Positions 16,079-31,325 of a stretch of DNA of 64,000 bases are shown piece by piece. A program made the position numbers and the translations under genes. The notes below the pieces were generated by a model. It worked only from the letters and a program-made list of their open reading frames with translations. It searched no databases and was not told the origin of the DNA. The first letter of the stretch is position 1; each line of letters opens with the position of its first letter. Origin of the DNA: Mycetocola_B reblochoni (lineage in GTDB: Bacteria; Actinomycetota; Actinomycetes; Actinomycetales; Microbacteriaceae); the NCBI RefSeq assembly GCF_003667525.1, contig NZ_RCUW01000005.1, forward strand, positions 1 through 64,000, given 5' to 3'.

Positions 16079-18184
16079 ATGTCTGCTGCACCACCCGCGT
16101 CCGAACGCCGCTCCTGGCTGAAGGACATCAACCCGACCGTCTTCTTCGGGACGGCGATCTTCATCGTCGCCATCTCCATCTGGGCATCCGTCGACACGGA
16201 GAACGCCGAGGGGGTGATCGGGGCCGTCGTCGGCTGGGTGTCGACCAACCTCGGATGGTATTACTTCCTCATCGTCACGGCCGTCGTGGTCTTCGTCCTC
16301 TACGTCTCGGTGACCAAGATCGGCGCGACCAAGCTCGGCCCCGACCACTCCAAGCCCGAGTTCAGCATGTTCACCTGGGCGTCGATGCTGTTCGCCGCGG
16401 GCATCGGCATCGACCTGATGTTCTTCTCGGTGTCCGAGCCGATCTCGCAGTACCTCGCGCCGCCGCAGGGCGACGGGGGGACGGTCGAGGCAGCCAGACA
16501 GGCGCTGGTGTGGACGCTGTTCCACTACGGCATCACCGGCTGGGCGCTGTACGCGCTCATGGGCCTGGCGCTGGGCTACTTCGCCTACCGCCACAATCTG
16601 CCGCTGTCGATCCGCTCGGCGCTCTACCCGATCTTCGGCAAGCGCATCAACGGCAAGCTGGGCGACGTCGTCGACATCGCCGCCATGCTCGGCACCGTCT
16701 TCGGCATCGCCACCTCGCTCGGCATCGGCGTGGTGCAGCTGAACTACGGCTTCACCTACATGTTCGGCTGGGCCGAGGGGCTCCCCGTGCAGATCGGGCT
16801 CATCGTGGCGGCCGTCGCGATGGCCACGATCTCCGTCGTCTCCGGCGTGAAGAAGGGCATCCGGCGGCTGTCGGAGCTGAACGTGATCCTCGCGATCGCC
16901 CTGATGCTGTTCGTCCTGGTCACCGGCCCGACGAACTTCCTCTTCGACGGGATCGTGCAGAACGTCGGCGACTTCGTCTCGCGGTTCCCCGCTCTGACGC
17001 TGGACACCATGGCCTATGACCGGCCCGACGACTGGATGAACGCGTGGACGCTGTTCTTCTGGGCGTGGTGGGTGGCCTGGGCGCCGTTCGTCGGGCTGTT
17101 CCTCGCGCGCATCTCGCGCGGCCGCACCATCAGGCAGTTCGTCGTCGGCGTCATGGTCGTGCCGTTCGCCTTCATCCTGCTGTGGATCTCGATCTTCGGA
17201 AACGGCGCGCTCGACATCGTCATGGGCGGGAACGCCGCCTTCGGCGAGACGGCCATGAACCTGCCGGAGCGGGCGTTCTACTCGATGCTCGACCAGTACC
17301 CGCTCGCCCCGGTGAGCGCGGCGATCGCCACCTTCACCGGCCTGCTGTTCTACGTGACGTCGGCCGACTCGGGGGCGCTGGTCATGGCCAAGTTCACCTC
17401 GCGTCCCGGCCCGCACGACCACGACGGCGCCAAGTGGCTGCGCATCTTCTGGGCGGTCGCGACCGGTGTGCTGACGCTCGCGATGCTCTCCGTCGGCGGC
17501 ATCACGACCCTGCAGAACGCCACCATCGTCATGGGGCTGCCGTTGTCGGTGCTTCTCGTGTTCATCATGCTCGGCGTGTTCAAGGCGCTGCGCCTGGAGC
17601 GCACGCGCGCCGAGAGCTTCACCGCGAGCATCCCCCTGATGATGGGCGGACGCGGCGGCGCGGGGGCCGAGCGCGGCCGCTCGTGGCGTCAGCGCCTGGC
17701 CCGGATGATGAGCTTCCCCGGGCAGAAGCAGACCGCGCGCTACGTGACCACCGTCGTCGAGCCGGCGCTGCGCGAGGTGGCGCAGGAGCTCGCCGAGCGG
17801 GGCGCCGACGCGGAGCTGAGAAGCTCGCCGGTGGAGTCGTGCGGCATCCCGCAGGTCGAGCTCACCGTCCACCTGGCGCCGGAGCGGGACTTCCAGTACC
17901 AGGTCTACCCGGTCAGCTACCCGGCGCCGTCGTACACGATGCGCGACTCCGACGTGGCCGACGACTACTTCACGCTCGAGGTGTTCTCGGTCGAGGGCTC
18001 CCACGGCTACGACGTGGCCGGCTTCACCAAGGAGCAGCTCATCGCCGACGTGCTCGACCAGTACGAGCGCCACCTCACCTTCCTGCACCTGAACCGCAAG
18101 GCGCCGGGCCAGTCCGTGATCGTCGAGGACCCGCCGGCGCACGCCGACTGGGAAGCCGACTTCGCCAACGACGAGGAGAAATAA
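16079..18184 (+). CDS. betT: BCCT-family choline/betaine transporter, BetT-like
   Basis: 701 residues with 12 hydrophobic segments and a ~180-residue cytoplasmic C-terminal domain, like the long BetT type. BCCT signatures are clear: GIGIDLMFFSVSEP, WTLFHYGITGWALYALMGL, and WAWWVAWAPFVGLFLARISRG. The GIGID form, with an Asp rather than a Gly, resembles proton-driven BetT rather than sodium-driven BetP. The long C-terminal domain is the osmosensing and activity-control region in relatives. The start has an AAGGAG ribosome site six bases upstream. It overlaps betB by 1 nt (TAATG). With betB and betA downstream, choline is the likely substrate. A TAGCGT box at 16001 could be its -10. Confidence 0.93.
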   Translation: MSAAPPASERRSWLKDINPTVFFGTAIFIVAISIWASVDTENAEGVIGAVVGWVSTNLGWYYFLIVTAVVVFVLYVSVTKIGATKLGPDHSKPEFSMFTWASMLFAAGIGIDLMFFSVSEPISQYLAPPQGDGGTVEAARQALVWTLFHYGITGWALYALMGLALGYFAYRHNLPLSIRSALYPIFGKRINGKLGDVVDIAAMLGTVFGIATSLGIGVVQLNYGFTYMFGWAEGLPVQIGLIVAAVAMATISVVSGVKKGIRRLSELNVILAIALMLFVLVTGPTNFLFDGIVQNVGDFVSRFPALTLDTMAYDRPDDWMNAWTLFFWAWWVAWAPFVGLFLARISRGRTIRQFVVGVMVVPFAFILLWISIFGNGALDIVMGGNAAFGETAMNLPERAFYSMLDQYPLAPVSAAIATFTGLLFYVTSADSGALVMAKFTSRPGPHDHDGAKWLRIFWAVATGVLTLAMLSVGGITTLQNATIVMGLPLSVLLVFIMLGVFKALRLERTRAESFTASIPLMMGGRGGAGAERGRSWRQRLARMMSFPGQKQTARYVTTVVEPALREVAQELAERGADAELRSSPVESCGIPQVELTVHLAPERDFQYQVYPVSYPAPSYTMRDSDVADDYFTLEVFSVEGSHGYDVAGFTKEQLIADVLDQYERHLTFLHLNRKAPGQSVIVEDPPAHADWEADFANDEEK

Positions 18185-19671
18185 TGACGTCAACCCTGTT
18201 CATCGACGGCCAGTGGGTGCCCGCCTCTGACGGCGGCACCCGCGAGATCCACTGCCCGGCCGACGGCCACCACGTCGCGACCGTGTCGGAGGCGACGGCG
18301 GAGGACACCGTCAGGGCGATCGCCGCCGCCCGCGCGTCCTTCGACCGTGGCGACTGGCGCACCACCCCCGCGGCCGCGAGGGGCGACCTGCTGCTCGCCT
18401 TCGCCGCCGCTCTGCGGGAGCGCTCGGAGGAGTTCGCCGTCGCGGAGTCGGAGGACACCGGCAAGCGCATCGTCGAGTCCCGTATCGACATGTCGGACAT
18501 CGCCGACTGCTTCGCCTACTTCGGCAAGCTCGCCGCGGAGCAGGCGGGTCGCATCGTGGACGCGGGCGACGCGAGCGTCCTCAGCCGCATCGAGACGGAG
18601 CCCGTCGGCGTCGCCGGCCTCATCACGCCGTGGAACTACCCGCTGCTCCAGGCGGCGTGGAAGATCGCCCCCGCTCTGGCGGCCGGGTGCTCCTTCGTGC
18701 TCAAGCCGAGCGAGCTGACGCCGAGCACGGCGATCCTGACGGTCAGGCTGCTGACCGAGCTCGGGCTGCCCGGCGGCGTCGCCAACCTCGTGCTCGGTGC
18801 CGGCGCGGTCGCCGGAGCGCCACTGTCCGAGCACCCCGACGTCGACATCGTCTCGTTCACCGGAGGACTGGCGACCGGAACGCGGATCGCCGCCTCCGCG
18901 GCCGCGACCGTGAAGAAGGTCGCGCTCGAGCTGGGCGGCAAGAACCCGAACGTCGTGTTCGCCGACGCCGAGTTCGACGCCGCGGTCGACAACGCGCTCA
19001 ACGCCGCCTTCGTCCACTCGGGGCAGGTGTGCTCCGCCGGTGCGCGGCTCATCGTCCAGGAGGACATCGCCGAGCGCTTCGTCGACGAGCTGGTCAGGCG
19101 CGCGGAGCAGATCCGGCTCGGCGGGCCGTACGACGAGGACGCCGAGACGGGCCCGCTCATCTCCGCGGCGCACAGGGACAAGGTCACCGCCTACGTCCAG
19201 GCCGGCATCGACGAGGGCGCCCGGCTCCGCTGCGGCGGCGCCTGGGGCGAGGGCGAGCTGGAGTCGGGGTTCTACTACCTGCCGACCGTGCTCGACCGCG
19301 TCACGCAGGGCATGTCCGTCGTCGTCGACGAGGGCTTCGGCCCCGTCGTCACGGTCGAGACCTTCACCGACGAGGCCGACGCGATCCGCATCGCCAACGA
19401 CACCCGCTACGGCCTGGCCGGGGCCGTGTGGACCCAGGACGCCGGGCGCGCCCAGCGCGTCGCCAGGGCGCTGCGGCACGGCACCATCTGGATCAACGAC
19501 TACCACCCCTACCTGCCGCAGGCGGAGTGGGGCGGCTTCGGTCGGTCGGGCGTCGGGCGGGAGCTCGGGCCGACGGGTCTGGCGGAGTACCAGGAGACCA
19601 AGCACATCTACCAGAACACGGACCCCCAGGTCACCGGGTGGTTCGCGGAGCGCGGGGAGGCGCGGGCATGA
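18184..19671 (+). CDS. betB: betaine-aldehyde dehydrogenase
   Basis: 495 residues, aldehyde dehydrogenase superfamily. It oxidises betaine aldehyde to glycine betaine with NAD(P)+. Visible are the cofactor-site motif ITPWNYPLLQAAWK, FTGGLATG, the general base Glu249 in LELGGKNP, and nucleophile Cys283 in HSGQVCSAG. The substrate is inferred from the operon: betT overlaps upstream by 1 nt and betA downstream by 4 nt (ATGA). GAGGAG precedes the start. The open frame extends far upstream inside betT but the ATG at 18184 gives the canonical N terminus. Confidence 0.92.
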   Translation: MTSTLFIDGQWVPASDGGTREIHCPADGHHVATVSEATAEDTVRAIAAARASFDRGDWRTTPAAARGDLLLAFAAALRERSEEFAVAESEDTGKRIVESRIDMSDIADCFAYFGKLAAEQAGRIVDAGDASVLSRIETEPVGVAGLITPWNYPLLQAAWKIAPALAAGCSFVLKPSELTPSTAILTVRLLTELGLPGGVANLVLGAGAVAGAPLSEHPDVDIVSFTGGLATGTRIAASAAATVKKVALELGGKNPNVVFADAEFDAAVDNALNAAFVHSGQVCSAGARLIVQEDIAERFVDELVRRAEQIRLGGPYDEDAETGPLISAAHRDKVTAYVQAGIDEGARLRCGGAWGEGELESGFYYLPTVLDRVTQGMSVVVDEGFGPVVTVETFTDEADAIRIANDTRYGLAGAVWTQDAGRAQRVARALRHGTIWINDYHPYLPQAEWGGFGRSGVGRELGPTGLAEYQETKHIYQNTDPQVTGWFAERGEARA

Positions 19672-21236
19672 GCGAGAAGAACGTGCAGGAGTACGACTAC
19701 GTCGTCGTCGGAGCGGGATCGGCCGGCGCGGCGGTGGCGGCGCGGCTGAGCGAGGACCCCGAGGTCACGGTCGCGCTCATCGAGGCGGGGCCCGACGACG
19801 TCGGCGACGACGCGATCCTCAAGCTGGACCGGTGGATGGACCTGCTGGAGTCCGGCTACGACTGGGACTACCCGATCGAGCCGCAGGCGCACGGCAACTC
19901 CTTCATGCGCCACGCCAGGGCGAAGGTGATGGGCGGCTGTTCCAGCCACAACTCCTGCATTGCCTTCTGGGCGCCGCGGGAGGACATCGACGAGTGGGAG
20001 CAGCGCTTCGGCGCGACCGGCTGGAACTCGGACATGGCCTACCGGCTGTACAAGAAGCTCGAGACGAACGAGGACGCCGGCCCCGACGCCCCGCACCACG
20101 GTGACTCCGGGCCGGTCCACCTGATGAACGTCCCGGCGAAGGACCCCTGCGGCGTGGCGCTGCTCGAGGCGTGCGAGCAGGCGGGCATCCCCCGCGTGCA
20201 CTTCAACACCGGCGAGACCGTCGTCAACGGCGCGAGCTTCTTCCAGATCAACCGGCAGGCCGACGGCACGCGCGCCTCGTCCTCCGTCTCCTACATCCAC
20301 CCGATCCGGCAGCGGCCGAACCTGCACGTCGTCACGGGCCAGCAGGTCACCCGCATCCTCTTCGACGACGATCGCAGGGCGACGGGGGTGGCGACGGCCG
20401 GCTCCAGCTTCGGTGCGGGTGGCCGCATCGACGCCAGGCGCGAGGTGATCCTGTCCGCGGGCGCGATCGGCTCGCCGAAGCTGCTGATGCTCTCGGGCAT
20501 CGGACCGGCGGAGCACCTGGCTGAGGTCGGGGTCGACGTCCTCGTCGACAGCCCCGGCGTCGGCGCCAACCTGCAGGACCACCCCGAGGGCGTCATCCAG
20601 TGGGAGGCGAAGAAGCCGATGGTCCAGACCTCCACCCAGTGGTGGGAGGCGGGCATCTTCACCACGACGGAGGAGGGCCTCGACCGGCCTGACCTCATGT
20701 TCCACTACGGCTCGGTCCCCTTCGACATGCACACGATCAGGCAGGGATACCCGACCTCGGACAACGCCTTCTGCCTGACCCCGAACGTCACGCACGCGCG
20801 CTCCCGCGGCACCGTCCGGCTGCGCAGCCGCGATTGGAGGGACAAGCCGCGGGTCGACCCGAACTACTTCACCGACCCGCACGACATGCGCGTCATGATC
20901 TTCGGGATCCGCAAGGCGAGGGAGATCGTCGCCGAGCCGGCCATGGCGGAGTGGGCGGGCGAGGAGCTGTTCCCCGGCGCCGAGGTGCAGACGGACGAGC
21001 AGATCGCCGACTACATCACGCGCACGCACAACACGGTGTACCACCCGGCAGGGACGGTGCGGATGGGCGCGGTCGACGACGAGGGCTCTCCGCTCGACCC
21101 CGAGCTGCGCGTGAAGGGCGTGTCGGGCCTGCGCGTCGCCGACGCCTCGGTCATGCCCGAGCTGACCACCGTCAACCCGAACATCACCACGATGATGATC
21201 GGTGAGCGCTGCGCGGAGCTCGTCTCCGGACGCTGA
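19668..21236 (+). CDS. betA: choline dehydrogenase, GMC flavoprotein
   Basis: 522 residues, glucose-methanol-choline oxidoreductase family. It oxidises choline to betaine aldehyde and probably further, using FAD. The N terminus has the dinucleotide fold DYVVVGAGSAGAAVAARL (Gly15-Gly20), the GMC signature around GGCSSHNS, and the C-terminal active-site segment TVYHPAGTVRMG with His459, plus the NPNITTMMIGERCA tail. It is the last gene of betT-betB-betA, overlaps betB by ATGA, and is followed by a strong terminator. Glycine betaine produced here would be an osmoprotectant. Confidence 0.92.
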   Translation: MSEKNVQEYDYVVVGAGSAGAAVAARLSEDPEVTVALIEAGPDDVGDDAILKLDRWMDLLESGYDWDYPIEPQAHGNSFMRHARAKVMGGCSSHNSCIAFWAPREDIDEWEQRFGATGWNSDMAYRLYKKLETNEDAGPDAPHHGDSGPVHLMNVPAKDPCGVALLEACEQAGIPRVHFNTGETVVNGASFFQINRQADGTRASSSVSYIHPIRQRPNLHVVTGQQVTRILFDDDRRATGVATAGSSFGAGGRIDARREVILSAGAIGSPKLLMLSGIGPAEHLAEVGVDVLVDSPGVGANLQDHPEGVIQWEAKKPMVQTSTQWWEAGIFTTTEEGLDRPDLMFHYGSVPFDMHTIRQGYPTSDNAFCLTPNVTHARSRGTVRLRSRDWRDKPRVDPNYFTDPHDMRVMIFGIRKAREIVAEPAMAEWAGEELFPGAEVQTDEQIADYITRTHNTVYHPAGTVRMGAVDDEGSPLDPELRVKGVSGLRVADASVMPELTTVNPNITTMMIGERCAELVSGR

Positions 21237-21250
21237 GCCCGCGCCGCCGT

Positions 21251-21288
21251 GACGACGCCCCGCCCGGTCGACCGGGCGGGGCGTCGTC
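21251..21288. terminator. bidirectional terminator after betA
   Basis: A perfect 17-bp stem with a TCGA loop (GACGACGCCCCGCCCGG and its complement) lies 14 nt past betA and 31 nt past the stop of the convergent spermidine-synthase-like gene. Confidence 0.9.
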
Positions 21289-21319
21289 GTCTCGTCGGGA
21301 TCGCGGGCGCCCGGCGGTG

Positions 21320-22177
21320 CTAGCCGCGGACCTGGAACACGTTCCGCCCCGGCGGAGGGGAGGGGATCGCCGTCTCGTCACTGACGGGGAGGGCTCTGCC
21401 GATGAAGTCGTCCATCTCCTCGCCGGACACGGCCTTGGCCGGGTGCGGCCCGCTCGCGAGGAGCCGCGGGATGTAGTCGAGCGGAAGGGGGGCGTTCGAG
21501 CCGATGAGCACGACGTTGCCGAAGCGCCTGCCCTTCAGCACCTGCGTCTCGGCGAGGGCGGCGACCTCGGACACGACGCCCCGCAGCGTCGCGGCCTGGC
21601 CCCTGGCGAAGCGGAGGCCGGCCCCGTCGGCCACGTTGACGACGATGATGCCCTCGGGGGCGAGCAGCCGCGCCGCGAGCGCGTAGAACTCGGTGCTGGT
21701 CACGTGCGCGGGGGTGCGCGCCCCGGAGAAGATGTCGACGACGACGAGGTCGGCACTGCCGTGCAGGCCCGCGGGCAGCCGGTCGAGCACCTCGCGGGCG
21801 TCGCCGTACCTCACGCGGATGTTCGCGCGCCGGTCCCACGGGATCGTCTCCCTCACCAGGTCGACGAGCTCGCGCTCGAGCTCGACCACCTGCTGCCTGC
21901 TGCCCGGCCTGGTCGCCTCGATGTAGCGGGGGAGGGTGAGCGCGCCCGCGCCCAGGTGCACCGCGGTGATCGGCTCGCCCTCGCGGCCGATCTCGTCGAT
22001 GACGTGGCCCATGCGCTGGATGTACTCGAAGAACAGCTCGCGCGGCTCGGCGGTGTTCACGTGCGACTGGGGGGTGCCGTCGACGACGAGCTGCATCCCC
22101 CCGTCGACGAAGCGGTCGGGCTCGACGCTGGCGATGAGGCCGCTGACGGACAGCCGGACCTGGGGATTCTGTGTCAC
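21320..22177 (-). CDS. spermidine-synthase-like methyltransferase-fold protein
   Basis: 285 residues with a Rossmann methyltransferase-like core related to polyamine synthases: AVHLGAGALTLPRYIEA (motif I), an acidic strand end VVELERELVDLVRE, a D in VRYGDAREVL, and LVVVDIFSGA with the catalytic-region Asp. Bacterial proteins of this short type are often annotated spermidine synthase-like without proven activity. The N terminus (RFVDGGMQLVVDGTPQSHV) resembles the substrate-strand region. It is divergent from rpoB and shares the terminator 21251-21288 with betA. Confidence 0.75.
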   Translation of the reverse strand: MTQNPQVRLSVSGLIASVEPDRFVDGGMQLVVDGTPQSHVNTAEPRELFFEYIQRMGHVIDEIGREGEPITAVHLGAGALTLPRYIEATRPGSRQQVVELERELVDLVRETIPWDRRANIRVRYGDAREVLDRLPAGLHGSADLVVVDIFSGARTPAHVTSTEFYALAARLLAPEGIIVVNVADGAGLRFARGQAATLRGVVSEVAALAETQVLKGRRFGNVVLIGSNAPLPLDYIPRLLASGPHPAKAVSGEEMDDFIGRALPVSDETAIPSPPPGRNVFQVRG

Positions 22178-22256
22178 GCGAGCACTCTACCCGCGTCGGG
22201 CGCCGACTGATCCGCGCGACATATACCGGACATCGCGGGGCAGGTCAAGGAAGGGG

Positions 22257-22285
22257 TGGACATCGCGACTCGCCGCGCATATAGT
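22257..22285 (+). promoter_or_regulatory. rpoBC promoter
   Basis: TGGACA (22257-22262) and TATAGT (22280-22285) are separated by exactly 17 nt, close to the vegetative sigma consensus. The start would be near 22292, about 205 nt before the rpoB start codon. Confidence 0.75.
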
Positions 22286-22497
22286 TGATGTTTGCGCTCC
22301 TAGACATCCCCCATGCCTTCATATTGCGGTCGGCCCGGTGAGCGAGGGACCAGAACAACAGGCGATGTTTGTCGCGCCGAGCGTTGTGGTTCCCGTGTTC
22401 CCCGGCATCGCGGGGCCCGCAGGTCACTGCGGGGTCTGGTGAGTTCTCCATTACTCATAGTATCGAGGCCCGACGGGGCCCCACGGAGGTTATTTCC
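22286..22497 (+). other. long 5' leader of rpoBC
   Basis: About 205 nt of untranslated leader. It contains several GC-rich complementary segments (for example around CCCCGGCATCGCGGGG at 22400-22415) and ends with GGAGG 8 nt before the TTG start. No rplJ-rplL genes lie upstream, unlike in many bacteria, so rpoBC has its own control region here. No known RNA motif was recognised. Confidence 0.5.
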
Positions 22498-25989
<3,492 letters not shown>

Positions 25990-26036
25990 TCCTGGCCACG
26001 ACTAAGAATTCAGAACTTTCTTCCTGAGGAGAAGCA

Positions 26037-29915
<3,879 letters not shown>

Positions 29916-29927
29916 TCCGTCCGTCCA

Positions 29928-29969
29928 CGACAGGGCCCCGCACCGTTTCGACGGTGCGGGGCCCTGTCG
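29928..29969 (+). terminator. rpoBC terminator
   Basis: A perfect 19-bp stem (29928-29946 with 29951-29969) closed by a TTCG loop lies 12 nt after the rpoC stop. It lacks a long T run. Confidence 0.93.
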
Positions 29970-29996
29970 CGTCCCGCATGTCGCGGGCCGTCCCGG

Positions 29997-30002
29997 TACC
30001 GT
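29997..30002 (+). promoter_or_regulatory. -10 box of a probable leaderless promoter
   Basis: TACCGT ends six bases before the ATG at 30009, with no Shine-Dalgarno sequence. The spacing equals that at 1720 and 46469. Confidence 0.4.
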
Positions 30003-30008
30003 ATGGGT

Positions 30009-30668
30009 ATGAGCTCACCCCGTTCCTCCGGCTCCGCGCCGACCCGGCGTTCACGACGCGCACTGATCGGTGTCGGTGCGCTGCTCGCCGTCGTCGCCCT
30101 CGCCGCGGGTGCGGTCGTCGGCACCGTGCTCGCGCAGCAGGGCCAGACCTCGGCGGCTCCGGCGACGGCGGCTCCGACGGCGACCGCCTCGAGGGCCGCG
30201 CCCGCCGACGCCGGGTCGGCCCGGCCGGTCGTGGTGATCCCCGAGGACTGCACTCAGCTCTACTCCCCGGCGATGCTCGAGTTCTTGACCTCGACGGGTC
30301 TGCCGCTCAACGACCCCTCCGTGTCCGGCTCGCTCGGCACCGATGACCCCGAGCTCCAGCAGCTCATCCAGGACAACCCGACGCTGCACTGCGCGTGGGG
30401 AGGCGCGGGGGAGTACGGCCTGAACACGAACGTCACCGTCGTGAGCCCCGAGACACAGGACGCCGTGCTGGCGCGGCTGGGCGCGCTCGGCTTCGAGTGC
30501 TCGGACGACGGGGACGGTTCGCGGTGCTCCCACTCGGAGAGCTGGGAGCAGGGCGCGGGCGGCGAGAACCACGTGGTCAGGGACGGCGTGTGGCTGGCAA
30601 CGGACTGGGTCAACTTCGGGCCGACCAACTACACGGGAGACATCGTCGCGACGCTGTTCGGCAGCTGA
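30009..30668 (+). CDS. membrane-anchored or secreted protein of unknown function
   Basis: 219 residues. A basic N terminus (TRRSRR) is followed by a hydrophobic helix (LIGVGALLAVVALAAGAVVGTVLA), then an Ala/Pro/Thr linker and a ~150-residue extracellular domain containing four cysteines (CTQLYSP, HCAWGG, ECSDDGDG, CSHSES) that could form two disulfides. No lipobox is seen. No family is recognised. The ATG at 30009 is chosen over ATG 30003 because of the leaderless promoter spacing. It stands alone between the rpoC terminator and the FHA/kinase cluster. Confidence 0.75.
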   Translation: MSSPRSSGSAPTRRSRRALIGVGALLAVVALAAGAVVGTVLAQQGQTSAAPATAAPTATASRAAPADAGSARPVVVIPEDCTQLYSPAMLEFLTSTGLPLNDPSVSGSLGTDDPELQQLIQDNPTLHCAWGGAGEYGLNTNVTVVSPETQDAVLARLGALGFECSDDGDGSRCSHSESWEQGAGGENHVVRDGVWLATDWVNFGPTNYTGDIVATLFGS

Positions 30669-30772
30669 CCGGATCGCGCCGGTCAGGAATGGGTAGCGCT
30701 GCCCATTCTCAGGACGCGACGCGCTCGTTAGCGTGGGGCCATCGTCAAGAACAAGCCCTCGGGAGAGTCATC

Positions 30773-30955
30773 GTGTCCGCACCGATCGAGTCCATCGGAA
30801 TCCGCTCGCGCATCAGACTGCGCGAGCTGCCGATGATCGGCGATGCGTTCCCCGGGGAACAAAGCGAGCCGCGGTGTTCGACGGCGGGCCGCGACGTGTT
30901 GTGCCCGGCGGCGGCTGAATCGCTGCGGCCGCGGTTCGACTCTGGCGATCGATAG
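30773..30955 (+). CDS. possible small protein (60 residues), unrecognised
   Basis: A GTG at 30773 follows GGGAGAG seven bases upstream, and a TAGCGT -10-like box lies about 40 bp earlier. The predicted product begins VSAPIESIGIRSRIRLRELP and ends in a Cys/Arg-containing tail. The first ~25 residues have normal amino-acid make-up; the rest looks less protein-like, so it could be the decayed start of a longer gene. The terminator-like hairpin at 31036 lies about 80 nt downstream. Low confidence. Confidence 0.3.
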   Translation: MSAPIESIGIRSRIRLRELPMIGDAFPGEQSEPRCSTAGRDVLCPAAAESLRPRFDSGDR

Positions 30956-31035
30956 ACGACCGCCCCGGTGTCCATGGGGGTGGGCTCGGGGCGGTTCCCA
31001 ACGTCGCGGACGAGTGGGGGCTCGGCGCGGCGGAG

Positions 31036-31068
31036 GATGACGGGGAGCCCATGCGGCTCCCCGTCATC
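31036..31068. terminator. terminator-like hairpin upstream of the FHA cluster
   Basis: A perfect 14-bp stem (GATGACGGGGAGCC with its complement) and a 5-base loop. It isolates the FHA/kinase cluster from upstream transcription and could end a transcript covering the small frame at 30773. Confidence 0.7.
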
Positions 31069-31325
31069 GTGCGTCCGGGCGGCACGCCATCCGTCGGCGG
31101 GCCCGCCGCGCTTTCTGCCAGCCGCCGAGTCGGTGGTCGTGCTCGCCGTCCTCTTTTGTTCGTCGTCGTGCTGCTCGTCATCGTGTGCCTCGCCCTCGCG
31201 CGACGGCATGACCGTTGGCCTGGTGGCGCCTACTGACAGGGAAGGTGATGACTGCTCATCTTTCTGGCTACTATGGCAGCAGACTCACGCCCCGTGGGGG
31301 CGGAGCGGGCGAGAACGAGGGATCT

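Larger units (their letters stand above)
30669..31325. other. intergenic region with hairpins
   Basis: About 650 bp before the FHA/kinase cluster. It holds an imperfect palindrome at 30687-30708 (GAATGGGTAGC and its near complement), a possible 60-codon gene (30773-30955), a strong hairpin (31036-31068) and a TACTAT box at 31269-31274 that could be the -10 of the cluster promoter. Nothing else was recognised. Confidence 0.45.

Noticed and set aside
15848..18193. Extension of the TPR-like gene frame upstream through betT to 18193
   Set aside because: That part is antisense to betT with shadow composition; the protein-like segment begins only near 15850.
30745..31209. 154-codon minus-strand frame before the FHA cluster
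   Set aside because: No recognisable motif, low-complexity composition, and it crosses a terminator-like hairpin.
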